64,000 bases of DNA from Flagellimonas sp. CMM7 (GCF_021390195.1 NZ_CP090003.1:1476001-1540000), one strand, 5' to 3'; positions 1-8,507 are shown, counted from the stretch's first letter. Translations and numbers: made by a program. The notes: generated by a model not told the origin, from the sequence alone.

Positions 1-551
1 ACCGCGAGGGCAACCGAGGCGTAGAACTGGATGGCAAGACCATTGGTATTATTGGTTATGGAAATATGGGCAAGGCGTTTGCTCAAAAACTTAAAGGGTT
101 TGATGTAGAGATTATTTGTTATGATATCATTGGTGGTGTGGGTGATGACAATGCCAGACAAGTAGGAATTATGGAATTTCAACAAAGGTCAGATATTGTA
201 AGTCTTCATATTCCTGAAACCGAATTGACCACGGGAATGGTCAACGAAGAATTCATTAATGCATTTCACAAACCCTTTTGGTTCTTAAATACGGCGCGTG
301 GTAAATGTGTTGTCACCAAGGATCTGGTCAAAGGTCTTAAATCAGAAAAAATTCTAGGTGCTGGATTGGATGTTCTGGAATATGAGAAGAAATCTTTCGA
401 GAACATGTTCCTTCAAAAACCAAAGGCATTCAAATACATACGAAAAGCCAAGAACGTTTTACTAACACCACATGTGGCAGGATGGACTGTTGAGAGCAAA
501 GAAAAACTGGCACAAACCATTGTAGACAAAATCAAAGCTAGATTTTGCTAA
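1..551 (+). CDS. D-isomer-specific 2-hydroxyacid dehydrogenase, C-terminal part (partial)
   Basis: The reading frame is already open at the left edge of the window (codons from base 3), so the start is outside. The fragment covers the Rossmann NAD-binding half of a SerA/LdhA-type dehydrogenase: the glycine motif GYGNMG, a NTARGKCV stretch like the family's N-x-(A/S)RG motif, and a C-terminal TPHVAGWT segment with the catalytic His. The family oxidises or reduces 2-hydroxyacids such as 3-phosphoglycerate; the substrate cannot be fixed from this fragment. The next gene starts 9 bases after the stop. Confidence 0.85.
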   Translation, partial: REGNRGVELDGKTIGIIGYGNMGKAFAQKLKGFDVEIICYDIIGGVGDDNARQVGIMEFQQRSDIVSLHIPETELTTGMVNEEFINAFHKPFWFLNTARGKCVVTKDLVKGLKSEKILGAGLDVLEYEKKSFENMFLQKPKAFKYIRKAKNVLLTPHVAGWTVESKEKLAQTIVDKIKARFC

Positions 552-560
552 TTTTATTGA

Positions 561-977
561 GTGAAAAAGACCGTTTTTGTTTTTTCTTCGCTTATCGTGG
601 CATTACTTGTCCTTTTTAAGTTAGGTAAATACTCCTATACTTCTGGCAATGTTTCCCTTGAAATAGTAATAGCTGTCATTGCAATTGTTTTTTTTATAAT
701 CGGTGTTTACATCAACAAGAGAACAGTAAGGGAAGAAAAGCTTTCTTCTACAGTCATAGATTATAAAAAGATAGAACAGCTTGGTATAAGTAAGCGTGAA
801 TATGAAGTACTAATTCAAATTTCCAATGGCCTGTCCAACAAAGAAATTGCTGATAGGCTTTTTGTTTCTGAAAGCACTATAAAAACACATGTTTCCAACC
901 TATTGGTAAAATTGGATGCCAAGCGTCGTACCCAAGCAGTACAAAAGGCAAAAAACCTTCAAATTCTAGCTATTTAA
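561..977 (+). CDS. Membrane-anchored LuxR-type response regulator-like protein
   Basis: A 138-residue protein with two predicted membrane helices in the first 50 residues (a hairpin anchor) followed by a GerE/LuxR helix-turn-helix near residues 70-135, including SNKEIADRLFVSESTIKTHV. There is no receiver or ligand-binding domain, so any signal must act through the membrane part or a partner. The start is GTG at 561; no earlier ATG fits. It follows the dehydrogenase at 9 bases and may be cotranscribed with it. The LuxR fold is clear; the regulated genes are unknown. Confidence 0.75.
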   Translation: MKKTVFVFSSLIVALLVLFKLGKYSYTSGNVSLEIVIAVIAIVFFIIGVYINKRTVREEKLSSTVIDYKKIEQLGISKREYEVLIQISNGLSNKEIADRLFVSESTIKTHVSNLLVKLDAKRRTQAVQKAKNLQILAI

Positions 978-1075
978 TTGATTTAGAGTTAAAGTGCCTC
1001 AGTTTTGGTACTTTAGTATGACTCCCAAGCTTTCCTCTACCACTACTTTTGGTTTAACTTTTTAAATAACTGATC

Positions 1076-1582
1076 ATGAAAAAAACCGTAGCAAGATTCG
1101 GACTTTATGGTGCTATCACTATTTCTATTCTTTTTTTAGCAAGCTGGTTCCTATTAAATGATTTGTCATATTCCATCCAAGAAGTACTGGGTTATGTATC
1201 CATGATTTTATCCTTGGGGTTTGTCTATTTGGGTATTAAGCATTTCAGAGACAAAGAGAATCAAGGCAAGGTAAGTTTTAAAGAAGCTTTGATTATAGGT
1301 ATACTCATTAGCCTTATTACGGCCATAGCTTTTGGATTTCTTGATATTTTTTATACCGAAGTCCTCAATCCCGATTTTGCAACCCAATATTATGATACAG
1401 CTGTTGAAAAAATGAGGACTTCATTACCTGCGGACGAATTGGAAGTAAAACTGGCCGAATTGGAATCACAAAGAGAAATGTTTTCTAACCCACTTTTTTC
1501 CTTTGCCCTAATGGCAATGACCGTTTTTATAATCGGATTTATGATTACTTTAATTTCAGCTTTGCTATTGCAACGAAAATAA
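1076..1582 (+). CDS. DUF4199 domain membrane protein
   Basis: A 168-residue integral membrane protein with four hydrophobic segments (about residues 8-28, 37-55, 72-92 and 143-164) and a charged loop between the third and fourth. This matches the DUF4199 family, which is common in Bacteroidota and has no assigned function. A -7-like TACTTTTG lies at 1044-1051, about 25 bases upstream of the start. It sits 6 bases before the DUF1801 gene, so the two are probably cotranscribed. Confidence 0.75.
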   Translation: MKKTVARFGLYGAITISILFLASWFLLNDLSYSIQEVLGYVSMILSLGFVYLGIKHFRDKENQGKVSFKEALIIGILISLITAIAFGFLDIFYTEVLNPDFATQYYDTAVEKMRTSLPADELEVKLAELESQREMFSNPLFSFALMAMTVFIIGFMITLISALLLQRK

Positions 1583-1588
1583 TTTGCC

Positions 1589-2044
1589 ATGACCATAGAT
1601 GCCAGTACACCAGATGAATACATTAACAAGTTACCGGAAGACCGTAAAGTTGCTGTTTCTAAATTACGAGAAACCGTAAAAACAAATTTACCAACGGGGT
1701 TTCAGGAATGCATCAGTTATAAAATGATAGGTTATGTGGTTCCCCATTCTTTATATGAACCTGGCTATCACTGTAATCCAAAACTGCCTTTGCCTTTTAT
1801 AAACATAGCCTCACAAAAGAACTTTGTAGCATTATATCATTCAGGAATTTATGCAGACAAGAAATTACTGGACTGGTTTGTTGGGGAATATCCAAAACAT
1901 GTAAAAACCAAATTGGATATGGGCAAGAGTTGTATCCGGTTTAAAAAAATGGAAAACATTCCTTATGAACTTATAGCAGAACTATGTCAAAAAATTACTC
2001 CAAAAGCGTGGATTGCGCTATACGAGAAAAACATAAAACAGTAA
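1589..2044 (+). CDS. DUF1801 (YdhG/YdeI-like) protein
   Basis: A 151-residue soluble protein with the DUF1801 pattern: an N-terminal TPDEYINKLPEDRK segment, a central ISYKMIGY and a C-terminal IRFKKMENIPYELIAEL. Members are small cytoplasmic alpha/beta proteins of unknown biochemical role. It begins 6 bases after the DUF4199 stop and is followed by the VOC gene, which suggests one small transcription unit. No catalytic motif can be named. Confidence 0.75.
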   Translation: MTIDASTPDEYINKLPEDRKVAVSKLRETVKTNLPTGFQECISYKMIGYVVPHSLYEPGYHCNPKLPLPFINIASQKNFVALYHSGIYADKKLLDWFVGEYPKHVKTKLDMGKSCIRFKKMENIPYELIAELCQKITPKAWIALYEKNIKQ

Positions 2045-2083
2045 TTAGATTTCCTATCTATGGAAGCTAAAAATAGTATAATT

Positions 2084-2470
2084 ATGAAAACTAGAGTAAC
2101 AGGACTGGGAGGGTTTTTCTTTAAAACGAAAGATCCAGATAATATAAAGAAATGGTATAAAGAACGTCTAGGGATTCCCGTAGACCAATATGGTTGGAGT
2201 TTTTGGTGGAAAGACAAGAAGGGTAACGATTGCATGACCCAATGGAGTCCATTCAAGGACGATACCACCTATTTTCAACCAAGTGAAAAACAGTTCATGA
2301 TGAATTTTAGGGTAGAAAACTTGGTAGAACTGTTAAAAGCCCTAAAAAGCGAAGGTGTTACTATTGTTGGTGAGATTGAAGAATTTGATTATGGTAAATT
2401 TGGATGGATATTGGATCCAGAAGGCAATAAAATAGAGCTTTGGCAACCTGTTGATAAAGCTTTCTTATAG
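2084..2470 (+). CDS. VOC family (glyoxalase/bleomycin-resistance fold) protein
   Basis: A protein of about 128 residues from the ATG at 2084, which opens directly into the first VOC strand (MKTRVTGLGGFFFKTKDPD). An in-frame ATG at 2060 would add eight residues with no family counterpart, so the internal start is preferred. A single VOC module ends in DPEGNKIELWQP, the usual metal-ligand (Glu) end of the fold. VOC proteins include lyases, dioxygenases and drug-binding proteins; the substrate here is unknown. Confidence 0.8.
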   Translation: MKTRVTGLGGFFFKTKDPDNIKKWYKERLGIPVDQYGWSFWWKDKKGNDCMTQWSPFKDDTTYFQPSEKQFMMNFRVENLVELLKALKSEGVTIVGEIEEFDYGKFGWILDPEGNKIELWQPVDKAFL

Positions 2471-2525
2471 CTATTAAAATAATCCTTATTTTTAAGACTC
2501 GTTTAACCAACAAATTATAATTACC

Positions 2526-2960
2526 ATGTCTGAAGAAAACAAAGACTTAGGGGATAAGGCAGAAGATGCCTTTGACAAAGCCAAAGAAGCTGCAAAGGAT
2601 GCTGCCGAAGATACCAAAGAAGCAGCAGGAGATTTTGCTGACGAAGCCAAAAAAACTGCCAATGAATTTGCCGAAGGCATTAAAGGTGCAGGTGGTGAGA
2701 ACAAAAAAATATTAACCGGAGTTCTGGCCATTATTTTAGGTTCTCTCGGAGTACACAAATTTATGCTTGGATACAACAAGGAAGGTTTTATTTTACTTGG
2801 AGTCTCCATAGTGGCATATGTGCTTTCATGTGTTGGAATAGGGTTACTATTTGTTTGGATTCCTAGTGTAATAGGATTGGTAGAGGGTATCATCTACCTT
2901 ACCAAATCAGATGATGAGTTTTACAATACATACCAGGTTGGAAAAAAGCCTTGGTTCTAA
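2526..2960 (+). CDS. TM2 domain protein with Ala/Lys/Glu-rich helical N-terminus
   Basis: A 144-residue protein in two parts. Residues 1-58 are a highly charged Ala/Lys/Glu/Asp helix with LEA- or apolipoprotein-like periodicity. Residues 59-130 form a TM2 domain: two membrane segments with the GSLGVHKFMLGY signature and a GLVEGIIYL second helix. TM2 domains are common in bacteria but functionally vague. The gene ends just before a strong hairpin terminator and is probably the end of the 1.0-3.0 kb run. Confidence 0.8.
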   Translation: MSEENKDLGDKAEDAFDKAKEAAKDAAEDTKEAAGDFADEAKKTANEFAEGIKGAGGENKKILTGVLAIILGSLGVHKFMLGYNKEGFILLGVSIVAYVLSCVGIGLLFVWIPSVIGLVEGIIYLTKSDDEFYNTYQVGKKPWF

Positions 2961-2961
2961 T

Positions 2962-2996
2962 AAAAAAAGCCAGAGAAAAACGCTCTGGCTTTTTTA
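2962..2996 (+). terminator. Rho-independent terminator after the TM2 gene
   Basis: Stem GCCAGAG/CTCTGGC (2969-2975 with 2983-2989), extended by A:T pairs, with a 7-base loop and a T run on the plus strand. It directly follows the TM2 stop codon. Confidence 0.85.
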
Positions 2997-3015
2997 TTTA
3001 CTATTATTATCGTAA

Positions 3016-3038
3016 TATTGCAATATAAAATTGCAAAT
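3016..3038 (+). promoter_or_regulatory. Candidate ArsR operator
   Basis: The palindrome TATTGCAATA (3016-3025) is followed by a second ATTGCAAAT (3030-3038), giving two TTGCAA boxes 14 bases apart in the 55-base leader of arsR. The position suits autorepression by an ArsR-family protein. The assignment is inferred from position and symmetry only. Confidence 0.45.
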
Positions 3039-3054
3039 GTTGTTATAATTACCA

Positions 3055-3378
3055 ATGGGAGCTTCTAAGACACATATGTTCACCTTAACACAAAACGAGT
3101 TGGCACAAGTGGCCAAAGTTTTGGCGCATCCTGCACGTATAGCAATCTTGGAATATATAAGTAGACAAGAAAATTGTATCTGCAATGATTTGGTAGATGT
3201 CATTGGACTTTCGCAACCGACCATATCACAACATTTAAACGAAATAAAGAAAATAGGCCTTTTAAAAGGAACCTTTGAAGGCAAAAACCTTTGCTATTGT
3301 ATCAACGAAGAACGTTGGGGAGAACTACAAAACTCCTTCAATACGTTTTTTGCCAATATTAATTATAATTGCTGTTAA
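3055..3378 (+). CDS. arsR: ArsR/SmtB-family metalloregulator
   Basis: A 107-residue winged-helix repressor with the recognition helix LSQPTISQHLNEIKKIG (about residues 52-68). Thiols that could bind As(III) are the Cys41-Ile-Cys43 pair at the usual ArsR position, Cys80/Cys82, and a terminal Cys106-Cys107. Homologues in Flavobacteria begin with the same MG-x-x-KT-x-MFT pattern, so the start at 3055 is preferred over Met8. It heads a four-gene arsenic operon with DUF6428, ArsN-like and ArsC genes and is expected to derepress it when it binds arsenite. Confidence 0.85.
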   Translation: MGASKTHMFTLTQNELAQVAKVLAHPARIAILEYISRQENCICNDLVDVIGLSQPTISQHLNEIKKIGLLKGTFEGKNLCYCINEERWGELQNSFNTFFANINYNCC

Positions 3379-3380
3379 TC

Positions 3381-3878
3381 ATGAATACATCAGAATTTCT
3401 ATCCTTACTAAAACAACATCAGAATAAAAGTTTGCTTTTTGAATATACTGAAGGCAAATTTGTTGGAGCTAATTATCATATTACAGAAATCAAAAACATT
3501 ATTGTTGATTCCGTGGATTGCGGAGCTGGAACAGATTTCTGGAAAGAGACCATTGTACAATTGTGGGAAAGTCCAAAAGAAAAAGACAAAAAAGAGTTTA
3601 TGTCAGCCTATAAAGCTTTGGGTATTCTTAACAAGGTCGATGGTATTAAGCCCATGGTGAGAGATGCCGAAATCAAGTTTGAGTACAGTAACTCAGACTT
3701 TCATACGGCCCAACTTTTTGTAAATGATTATGCAATGGATGAACAATCTCTAATACTAAAACTTTCTGTAGAAAAAACAGATTGTAAAGCCAAAGAAACT
3801 TGCGGTGTTGTTGATACTTCAGAAAAAGTTGTAGCAGAAGCCGCAAGTGAGTGTGCACCAGGAGGTGGTTGCTGCTAA
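3381..3878 (+). CDS. DUF6428 family protein with Cys-rich tail (ars operon)
   Basis: A 165-residue cytoplasmic protein from the ATG at 3381; an earlier in-frame TTG at 3369 overlaps arsR and is less likely. The DUF6428 body covers about residues 1-130. The tail carries Cys135, Cys141, Cys158, Cys164 and Cys165 and ends in APGGGCC, like a soft-metal site. The family is commonly encoded next to ArsR in Bacteroidota. A metallochaperone or arsenite-buffer role is my inference from the tail and the neighbourhood; no activity is established. Confidence 0.75.
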   Translation: MNTSEFLSLLKQHQNKSLLFEYTEGKFVGANYHITEIKNIIVDSVDCGAGTDFWKETIVQLWESPKEKDKKEFMSAYKALGILNKVDGIKPMVRDAEIKFEYSNSDFHTAQLFVNDYAMDEQSLILKLSVEKTDCKAKETCGVVDTSEKVVAEAASECAPGGGCC

Positions 3879-3890
3879 TCTCTTATTGTT

Positions 3891-4382
3891 ATGCAGGTAC
3901 GCAAAATGAAAGCTTCGGATTGGGAAGATGTCTCCCAAATATATGCTCAAGGTATAGCAACTGGTTTTGCAACCTTTGAACAAACCATTCCCAGTTACGA
4001 AATTTGGGATCAAGCGCATGTGAAACAGTGTAGACTGATTGCCGAAGAAAATGGTGAAATTCTAGGTTGGGCCGCTTTATCTCCAGTTTCAAGTAGATGT
4101 GTTTATGGTGGCATTGGAGAAGTAAGTGTCTATATTGGAGCGACAAGTAGAGGTAAGGGTGTTGGGAAATTACTTTTGGAACAACTAATATCTGAAAGTG
4201 AAAAAGCTGGATTTTGGACTATACAATCTGGGATTTTTCCTGAAAACGAAGCAAGTATATATCTTCATAAAAAAGTTGGATTTCGGTTTATTGGCAAACG
4301 GGAACGAGTTGGAAAGCTTCATGGTGTTTGGAAGGACAATTTGTTGTTTGAGAAAAGAAGTGAAACGATAGGAACAGATTAA
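3891..4382 (+). CDS. GNAT acetyltransferase, phosphinothricin/arsinothricin (ArsN-like) type
   Basis: A 163-residue GNAT protein of the PAT/ArsN1 subgroup. It has an N-terminal RKMKASDWEDVSQIYAQGI, an acetyl-CoA loop SRGKGVGKLLLE (about residues 84-95), and a C-terminal NEASIYLHKKVGFRFIGKRE. ArsN1 enzymes acetylate the arsenical antibiotic arsinothricin, and close relatives acetylate phosphinothricin or methionine sulfoximine. Its place between DUF6428 and arsC favours an ArsN-like role. Sequence alone cannot separate these substrates. Confidence 0.75.
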   Translation: MQVRKMKASDWEDVSQIYAQGIATGFATFEQTIPSYEIWDQAHVKQCRLIAEENGEILGWAALSPVSSRCVYGGIGEVSVYIGATSRGKGVGKLLLEQLISESEKAGFWTIQSGIFPENEASIYLHKKVGFRFIGKRERVGKLHGVWKDNLLFEKRSETIGTD

Positions 4383-4398
4383 TCATCATATCAAAAAA

Positions 4399-4821
4399 AT
4401 GAAAAACGTATTGGTCCTTTGCACAGGAAACTCATGTAGAAGTCAAATGGCACATGGGTATTTAAATTATTTTCAAGACTCTTTAGCAAAAGTTTATAGT
4501 GCAGGGATAGAAACACATGGGTTAAACCCAGGAGCCGTATCCATAATGAAAGAAGATGGTATTGATATTACTTCCCATACATCTAACCATGTGGATGAAT
4601 ATCAAGGTATTGATTGGAATTATATCATTACTGTTTGTGACCATGCTAAAGAAAATTGTCCATTTATTCCAGCTAAAAATGCCGAGCGGATCCATCATAA
4701 CTTTTTTGACCCTTCAAAAGTTACCGGTACTGAGGATGTAAAACATGAGGCATTCCTAAAGGCAAGAGAAGAAATAAAAGAGTTTTGCCACAACTTTGTA
4801 AAAGAAGAATTGGTTAACTAA
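4399..4821 (+). CDS. arsC: Thioredoxin-coupled arsenate reductase (LMW-PTP fold)
   Basis: A 140-residue protein with the P-loop Cys8-TGNSC-Arg14, followed by Ser15. The second and third redox cysteines are Cys80 and Cys87 (VCDHAKENC), and Asp104-Pro105 matches the family's general acid. This is the complete triad of S. aureus pI258-type ArsC, which reduces arsenate to arsenite using thioredoxin. It is the last gene of the ars operon. A convergent gene follows after 22 bases where an Acr3 or ArsB efflux gene would often lie. Confidence 0.88.
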   Translation: MKNVLVLCTGNSCRSQMAHGYLNYFQDSLAKVYSAGIETHGLNPGAVSIMKEDGIDITSHTSNHVDEYQGIDWNYIITVCDHAKENCPFIPAKNAERIHHNFFDPSKVTGTEDVKHEAFLKAREEIKEFCHNFVKEELVN

Positions 4822-4843
4822 AAGCAAAGGAAGGAGACAATCT

Positions 4844-6664
4844 TTAATCCATGTTGGACTGGTGGTTTCCCTCTGCCATTTTACGTTCCAGTTCAGCTTG
4901 GAATTCTTCCATAACCGGCTTGACAGTGCTTTCAGGTAAATCTGCAATCTTTATATACATTAACCCATCCACGGAATTATTAAATAGTGGATCAACATTA
5001 AATGCAACAACTTTTGCATTTTGTTTGATGTACTTTTTAATCAAAACCGGTAAACGAAGACTGCCTGGTTCTACCTCATTGATCAACTTGTCAAATTTGT
5101 TCAAGTCTGCTTGGGTGTCATCAAAAATGAATTCTTTATCAGCATCCTTCAGTTGTACTTTAAAATCTTTCTTTGGTCTTATATATTGTGCCACATAGGG
5201 ATCCCAATAATTGGATTTCATAAACTCAATCATCAACGACTTTGAAAAATTGGAGAACTGATTACTGATACTAACACCTCCAATTAAATATTTATGCTCT
5301 GGGTGTCTTAAAGTGGTATGTACAATACCTTTCCAGAGCAGAAACAATGGCATTGGTTTTTGCTGATATTCCTTAACAATGTAAGCCCTTCCCATTTCAA
5401 TGGATTTCTCCATCATTCCATATAGTTCTGGTTCGAAACGAAACAGGTCTTGAAGATAGAAGCCATCAATACCATATTTTTTGAATATTTGAGAACCTAG
5501 CCCCATACGATACGCTCCAACCACGGCCTTTTCCTGATCATCCCACAAGAAAAGGTGATGATAATAAGAATCAAACTCATCTAAATCAACAGCATTATTA
5601 GTTCCCTCCCCTACTTCGCGAAACGTTATTTCCCGCTGTCTTCCAATCTCATTTAAAATAAAGGGCATATCCTTTTCTTGGGCCAGATATACCTCGTAAT
5701 TCTTACTTTGAAGCATTCGGCAATCTTTTTCCCTTAACTTTTCTATTTCACCCTGCAGTACTTCAGAACCAACCGCTGTAGCTATTTTTTTTGGGGGTTT
5801 AGGGATTTTTAAGGTAGTAGGTACTTTATCGATCAAACGTTCTTTCTCAAACGCATTGGCCAAGAGATAGGTTTTCTTTCTTAATAATTCTGCAAAAGAT
5901 TCTAATGTTTCCTCTTCCTTTTGGGTATTTACAGATATGGGTTGCCCAACACGAACCTTTATAGGTCTTCTGTTTTGAGAAGCAACCTCTGACGGTAGTT
6001 TTGCCGTTCTAAAAACATCATTTATTTTGGACAATCTATAAAAAAGCCTGCTGTTTCTGGCATGAAAATATATTGGAACCACAGGGACCTCCGCTTTTCT
6101 AATAAGTTTTAGTGCCGCCTCTTCCCAAGGTTTATCTACCACTAATTTTCCGTCTCTATAAGTGGATACTTCACCAGCTGGGAAAATACCCAATGGGTGT
6201 CCCTCTCTAAGATGTAACAGTGCATTTTTAAAACCCGCGATACTGCTTTTAGCATCCTTATGATTTTCAAAGGGATTCACAGGCATAATGTAAGACTTCA
6301 TAGGTTCAATTCTATTTAGCAAGAAATTAGCTATGATCTTAAAATCTTCACGCTCCTGAAGCATGAGTTTTAACAACAACACTCCATCTATTCCTCCTAG
6401 TGGATGATTACTGATAGTGATGTATGCTCCAGACTTTGGAAGCCGTTTTAAATCTTCCTCGGGAATCTCAAAATCAATTTCATAATGATCTAAGATAGCA
6501 TCTAAAAAATCTCTTCCAGGAAGAGACTTATTCTTGTTGTAGAATCTATTTATCCCTGTAATTCTTGTGGCAACCATTAAAAGCCATCCAACAAAAGTTC
6601 CTAAAAAACCATACCTGTCCAGATTAATGACTTTTGCCACCTCTTTCGCAGAAACCAACCCCAT
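4844..6664 (-). CDS. Bifunctional acyltransferase (PlsC-like + GNAT N-acyltransferase), OlsF-like aminolipid synthase
   Basis: A 606-residue fusion protein. The N-terminal half is a lysophospholipid-type O-acyltransferase: the HPLGGIDG active site (His87, Asp93), FPAGEVS (161-167) and a VPVVPIYF block. The C-terminal half, from about residue 320, is a GNAT-like N-acyltransferase with an AYRMGLGSQ core. Fused enzymes of this order (OlsF of Serratia and relatives) make ornithine lipids, the C-terminal domain adding the amide-linked acyl chain and the N-terminal domain the ester-linked one; Bacteroidota relatives may use glycine instead. It acts at the inner membrane. The amino acid substrate is not determined. 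Confidence 0.8.
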   Translation of the reverse strand: MGLVSAKEVAKVINLDRYGFLGTFVGWLLMVATRITGINRFYNKNKSLPGRDFLDAILDHYEIDFEIPEEDLKRLPKSGAYITISNHPLGGIDGVLLLKLMLQEREDFKIIANFLLNRIEPMKSYIMPVNPFENHKDAKSSIAGFKNALLHLREGHPLGIFPAGEVSTYRDGKLVVDKPWEEAALKLIRKAEVPVVPIYFHARNSRLFYRLSKINDVFRTAKLPSEVASQNRRPIKVRVGQPISVNTQKEEETLESFAELLRKKTYLLANAFEKERLIDKVPTTLKIPKPPKKIATAVGSEVLQGEIEKLREKDCRMLQSKNYEVYLAQEKDMPFILNEIGRQREITFREVGEGTNNAVDLDEFDSYYHHLFLWDDQEKAVVGAYRMGLGSQIFKKYGIDGFYLQDLFRFEPELYGMMEKSIEMGRAYIVKEYQQKPMPLFLLWKGIVHTTLRHPEHKYLIGGVSISNQFSNFSKSLMIEFMKSNYWDPYVAQYIRPKKDFKVQLKDADKEFIFDDTQADLNKFDKLINEVEPGSLRLPVLIKKYIKQNAKVVAFNVDPLFNNSVDGLMYIKIADLPESTVKPVMEEFQAELERKMAEGNHQSNMD

Positions 6665-6740
6665 AAAACAAAAATTAGGTAAGCGTAAAGATAGAAAATT
6701 ACAGCTATTGGACTTTTAGCGTAAAATAGTTTTGTGAATT

Positions 6741-7991
6741 TTATTTTACAACGAGCTGAACTGTTTCTCTACCACGCTGTTCCACCAGAACAGACCTTCC
6801 ATTTTGTAGTGACTTTACGGCTTTATCATTAAAATGTCTAATGGTATAGAGCGAAACATCTTCATGACAAACCACTTTGAATTTTCGTTTTAGCTCATTC
6901 AACATAAGTTCAAGTCCATTAAACTTATTATCCAAGCAAACTGAAAAACTAATAGCAGAATTCTGAATTAAATCCACTTTCATTTTATGATGGTGGAACA
7001 ATTTGAATATCTCACTAATATTGTCTTCCATGATAAAGGAGAAATCAAGGGAAGATAGTTTTATCAAAACTTGATTTTTTTTTACAATAAAGCAAGGCAC
7101 TTTGGGTGATATGTCTTCTCCTTTGCCAACAGTTGTGCCATCTCCATTAGGTGCAATGAACGATTTTACATGTAATGGAATCTCTTTTCTCTGCAACGGT
7201 TGAAGCGTCTTGGGATGAATTACGGAAGCCCCATAAAAAGCTAATTCAATCGCCTCTCTGTATGAAATTTGATCAAGCAATTGGGTTTCCTTGAAGTTCC
7301 TTGGGTCTGCATTTAAAACTCCTGGAACATCTTTCCAGATCGTTGCGGAATCTGCATTAAGGCAATACGCTAAAATTGCTGCAGAATAATCAGATCCTTC
7401 TCTACCCAAAGTAGTGGTAAAGTTATTATCATCACTCCCCAAAAAGCCCTGGGTAATATTTAGCTTAGACACATCTACGTTAGTGGAAACTTCTTTCTGG
7501 GTTCGCTCCCAATTTACCGAGGCATCTCTATAATTATTATCCGTTTTAATGAGATTACGAACATCTTGCCATACATTGGATATTCCAACCTCCTTGAAAT
7601 ACTCGCTTACAATTGTGGTGGAAACCAACTCTCCGTACCCAACCACTTGGTCATAAACAAAGCCATATTTGGGAGATTTGTTCCAGGTTAAAAACCCTTT
7701 AACCTCATCAAACAGAAGTTTTACCTTGTTATATACAGGGTGGGTCTTGTTTTCAAATAAATCTGATAAGATGTTTTCATGATAATCTATTACTTCTTGT
7801 ATAGAAGGTGTAATGGACCGTTTATCTTCAAAATAAGAAGTTACTATTTTTTCCATTGCGTTGGTCATCTTACCCATCGCAGAAATTACGACCAAGGTGT
7901 CTTTATGCCCTACTTCTTCCAGTACTTTAACTATATTCCTAACACCATCAGCATCTTTAACTGAAGCTCCACCAAACTTAAAAACTCTCAT
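6741..7991 (-). CDS. lysC: Aspartate kinase, monofunctional
   Basis: A 416-residue aspartokinase with the N-terminal KFGG signature (residues 5-8), the TTLGREGSDYSA substrate loop, a FYGASVIHPKT block, and a C-terminal regulatory part with two ACT-like segments from about residue 295. It phosphorylates L-aspartate as the first step to lysine, threonine, methionine and diaminopimelate. There is no homoserine dehydrogenase domain. It is transcribed in the same direction as the acetyltransferase gene 33 bases upstream. Confidence 0.88.
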   Translation of the reverse strand: MRVFKFGGASVKDADGVRNIVKVLEEVGHKDTLVVISAMGKMTNAMEKIVTSYFEDKRSITPSIQEVIDYHENILSDLFENKTHPVYNKVKLLFDEVKGFLTWNKSPKYGFVYDQVVGYGELVSTTIVSEYFKEVGISNVWQDVRNLIKTDNNYRDASVNWERTQKEVSTNVDVSKLNITQGFLGSDDNNFTTTLGREGSDYSAAILAYCLNADSATIWKDVPGVLNADPRNFKETQLLDQISYREAIELAFYGASVIHPKTLQPLQRKEIPLHVKSFIAPNGDGTTVGKGEDISPKVPCFIVKKNQVLIKLSSLDFSFIMEDNISEIFKLFHHHKMKVDLIQNSAISFSVCLDNKFNGLELMLNELKRKFKVVCHEDVSLYTIRHFNDKAVKSLQNGRSVLVEQRGRETVQLVVK

Positions 7992-8024
7992 CTATTCTTG
8001 GTTCTATATTTTACCTTAAGAAGG

Positions 8025-8507
8025 TTAATTCAAATTATCTAAATAATTACTAATGCCATTTTCATCTAACTGAACAACATCCCAATCACGCATTACCTTA
8101 GCACCCTTTTTTTCGTAAAAATTAATTGCAGGTTCGTTCCAATCCAGTACTTCCCAGCAAATTCTTCTAACGCCCAAATTGTGTCCATATTTTACCACTT
8201 CATTTAAAAGAGCAGTCCCCAGACCACTGCCTCGCATTGCCTCTGCAACAATTAAATCCTCCAAATGGATTACAGGTCCTTTCCATGTAGAGTATCGAGG
8301 ATACACCAATGCAATTCCCACAATCTGTTTATCTTTTTCAGCAACAAAACAATGAAACAACTTGTTCTCTCCAAAACCATCTTTTATTAAATCTTCTTTA
8401 GTTACTTCTACAGCATTTGGATCATTCTCAAATTCTGCTAACTCATGAACAAGGTCCAACACTTGTTGCATATCTTCTTGCCTGGCATCTCTGATTGAAA
8501 AATTCAT
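8025..8507 (-). CDS. GNAT acetyltransferase, diamine (SSAT/thialysine)-like
   Basis: About 160 residues from the ATG at 8507; a longer frame to 8543 would add a hydrophobic stretch with no family match. The SSAT-like signature is clear: [17 protein letters not shown], an [17 protein letters not shown] core, acetyl-CoA loop [10 protein letters not shown], and [16 protein letters not shown]. Relatives acetylate polyamines, thialysine or other small amines. It probably shares a transcript with lysC downstream. A -7-like TAACTTTG (minus strand, 8526-8533) lies just upstream, with no clear -33. Confidence 0.8.
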   Translation of the reverse strand: MNFSIRDARQEDMQQVLDLVHELAEFENDPNAVEVTKEDLIKDGFGENKLFHCFVAEKDKQIVGIALVYPRYSTWKGPVIHLEDLIVAEAMRGSGLGTALLNEVVKYGHNLGVRRICWEVLDWNEPAINFYEKKGAKVMRDWDVVQLDENGISNYLDNLN

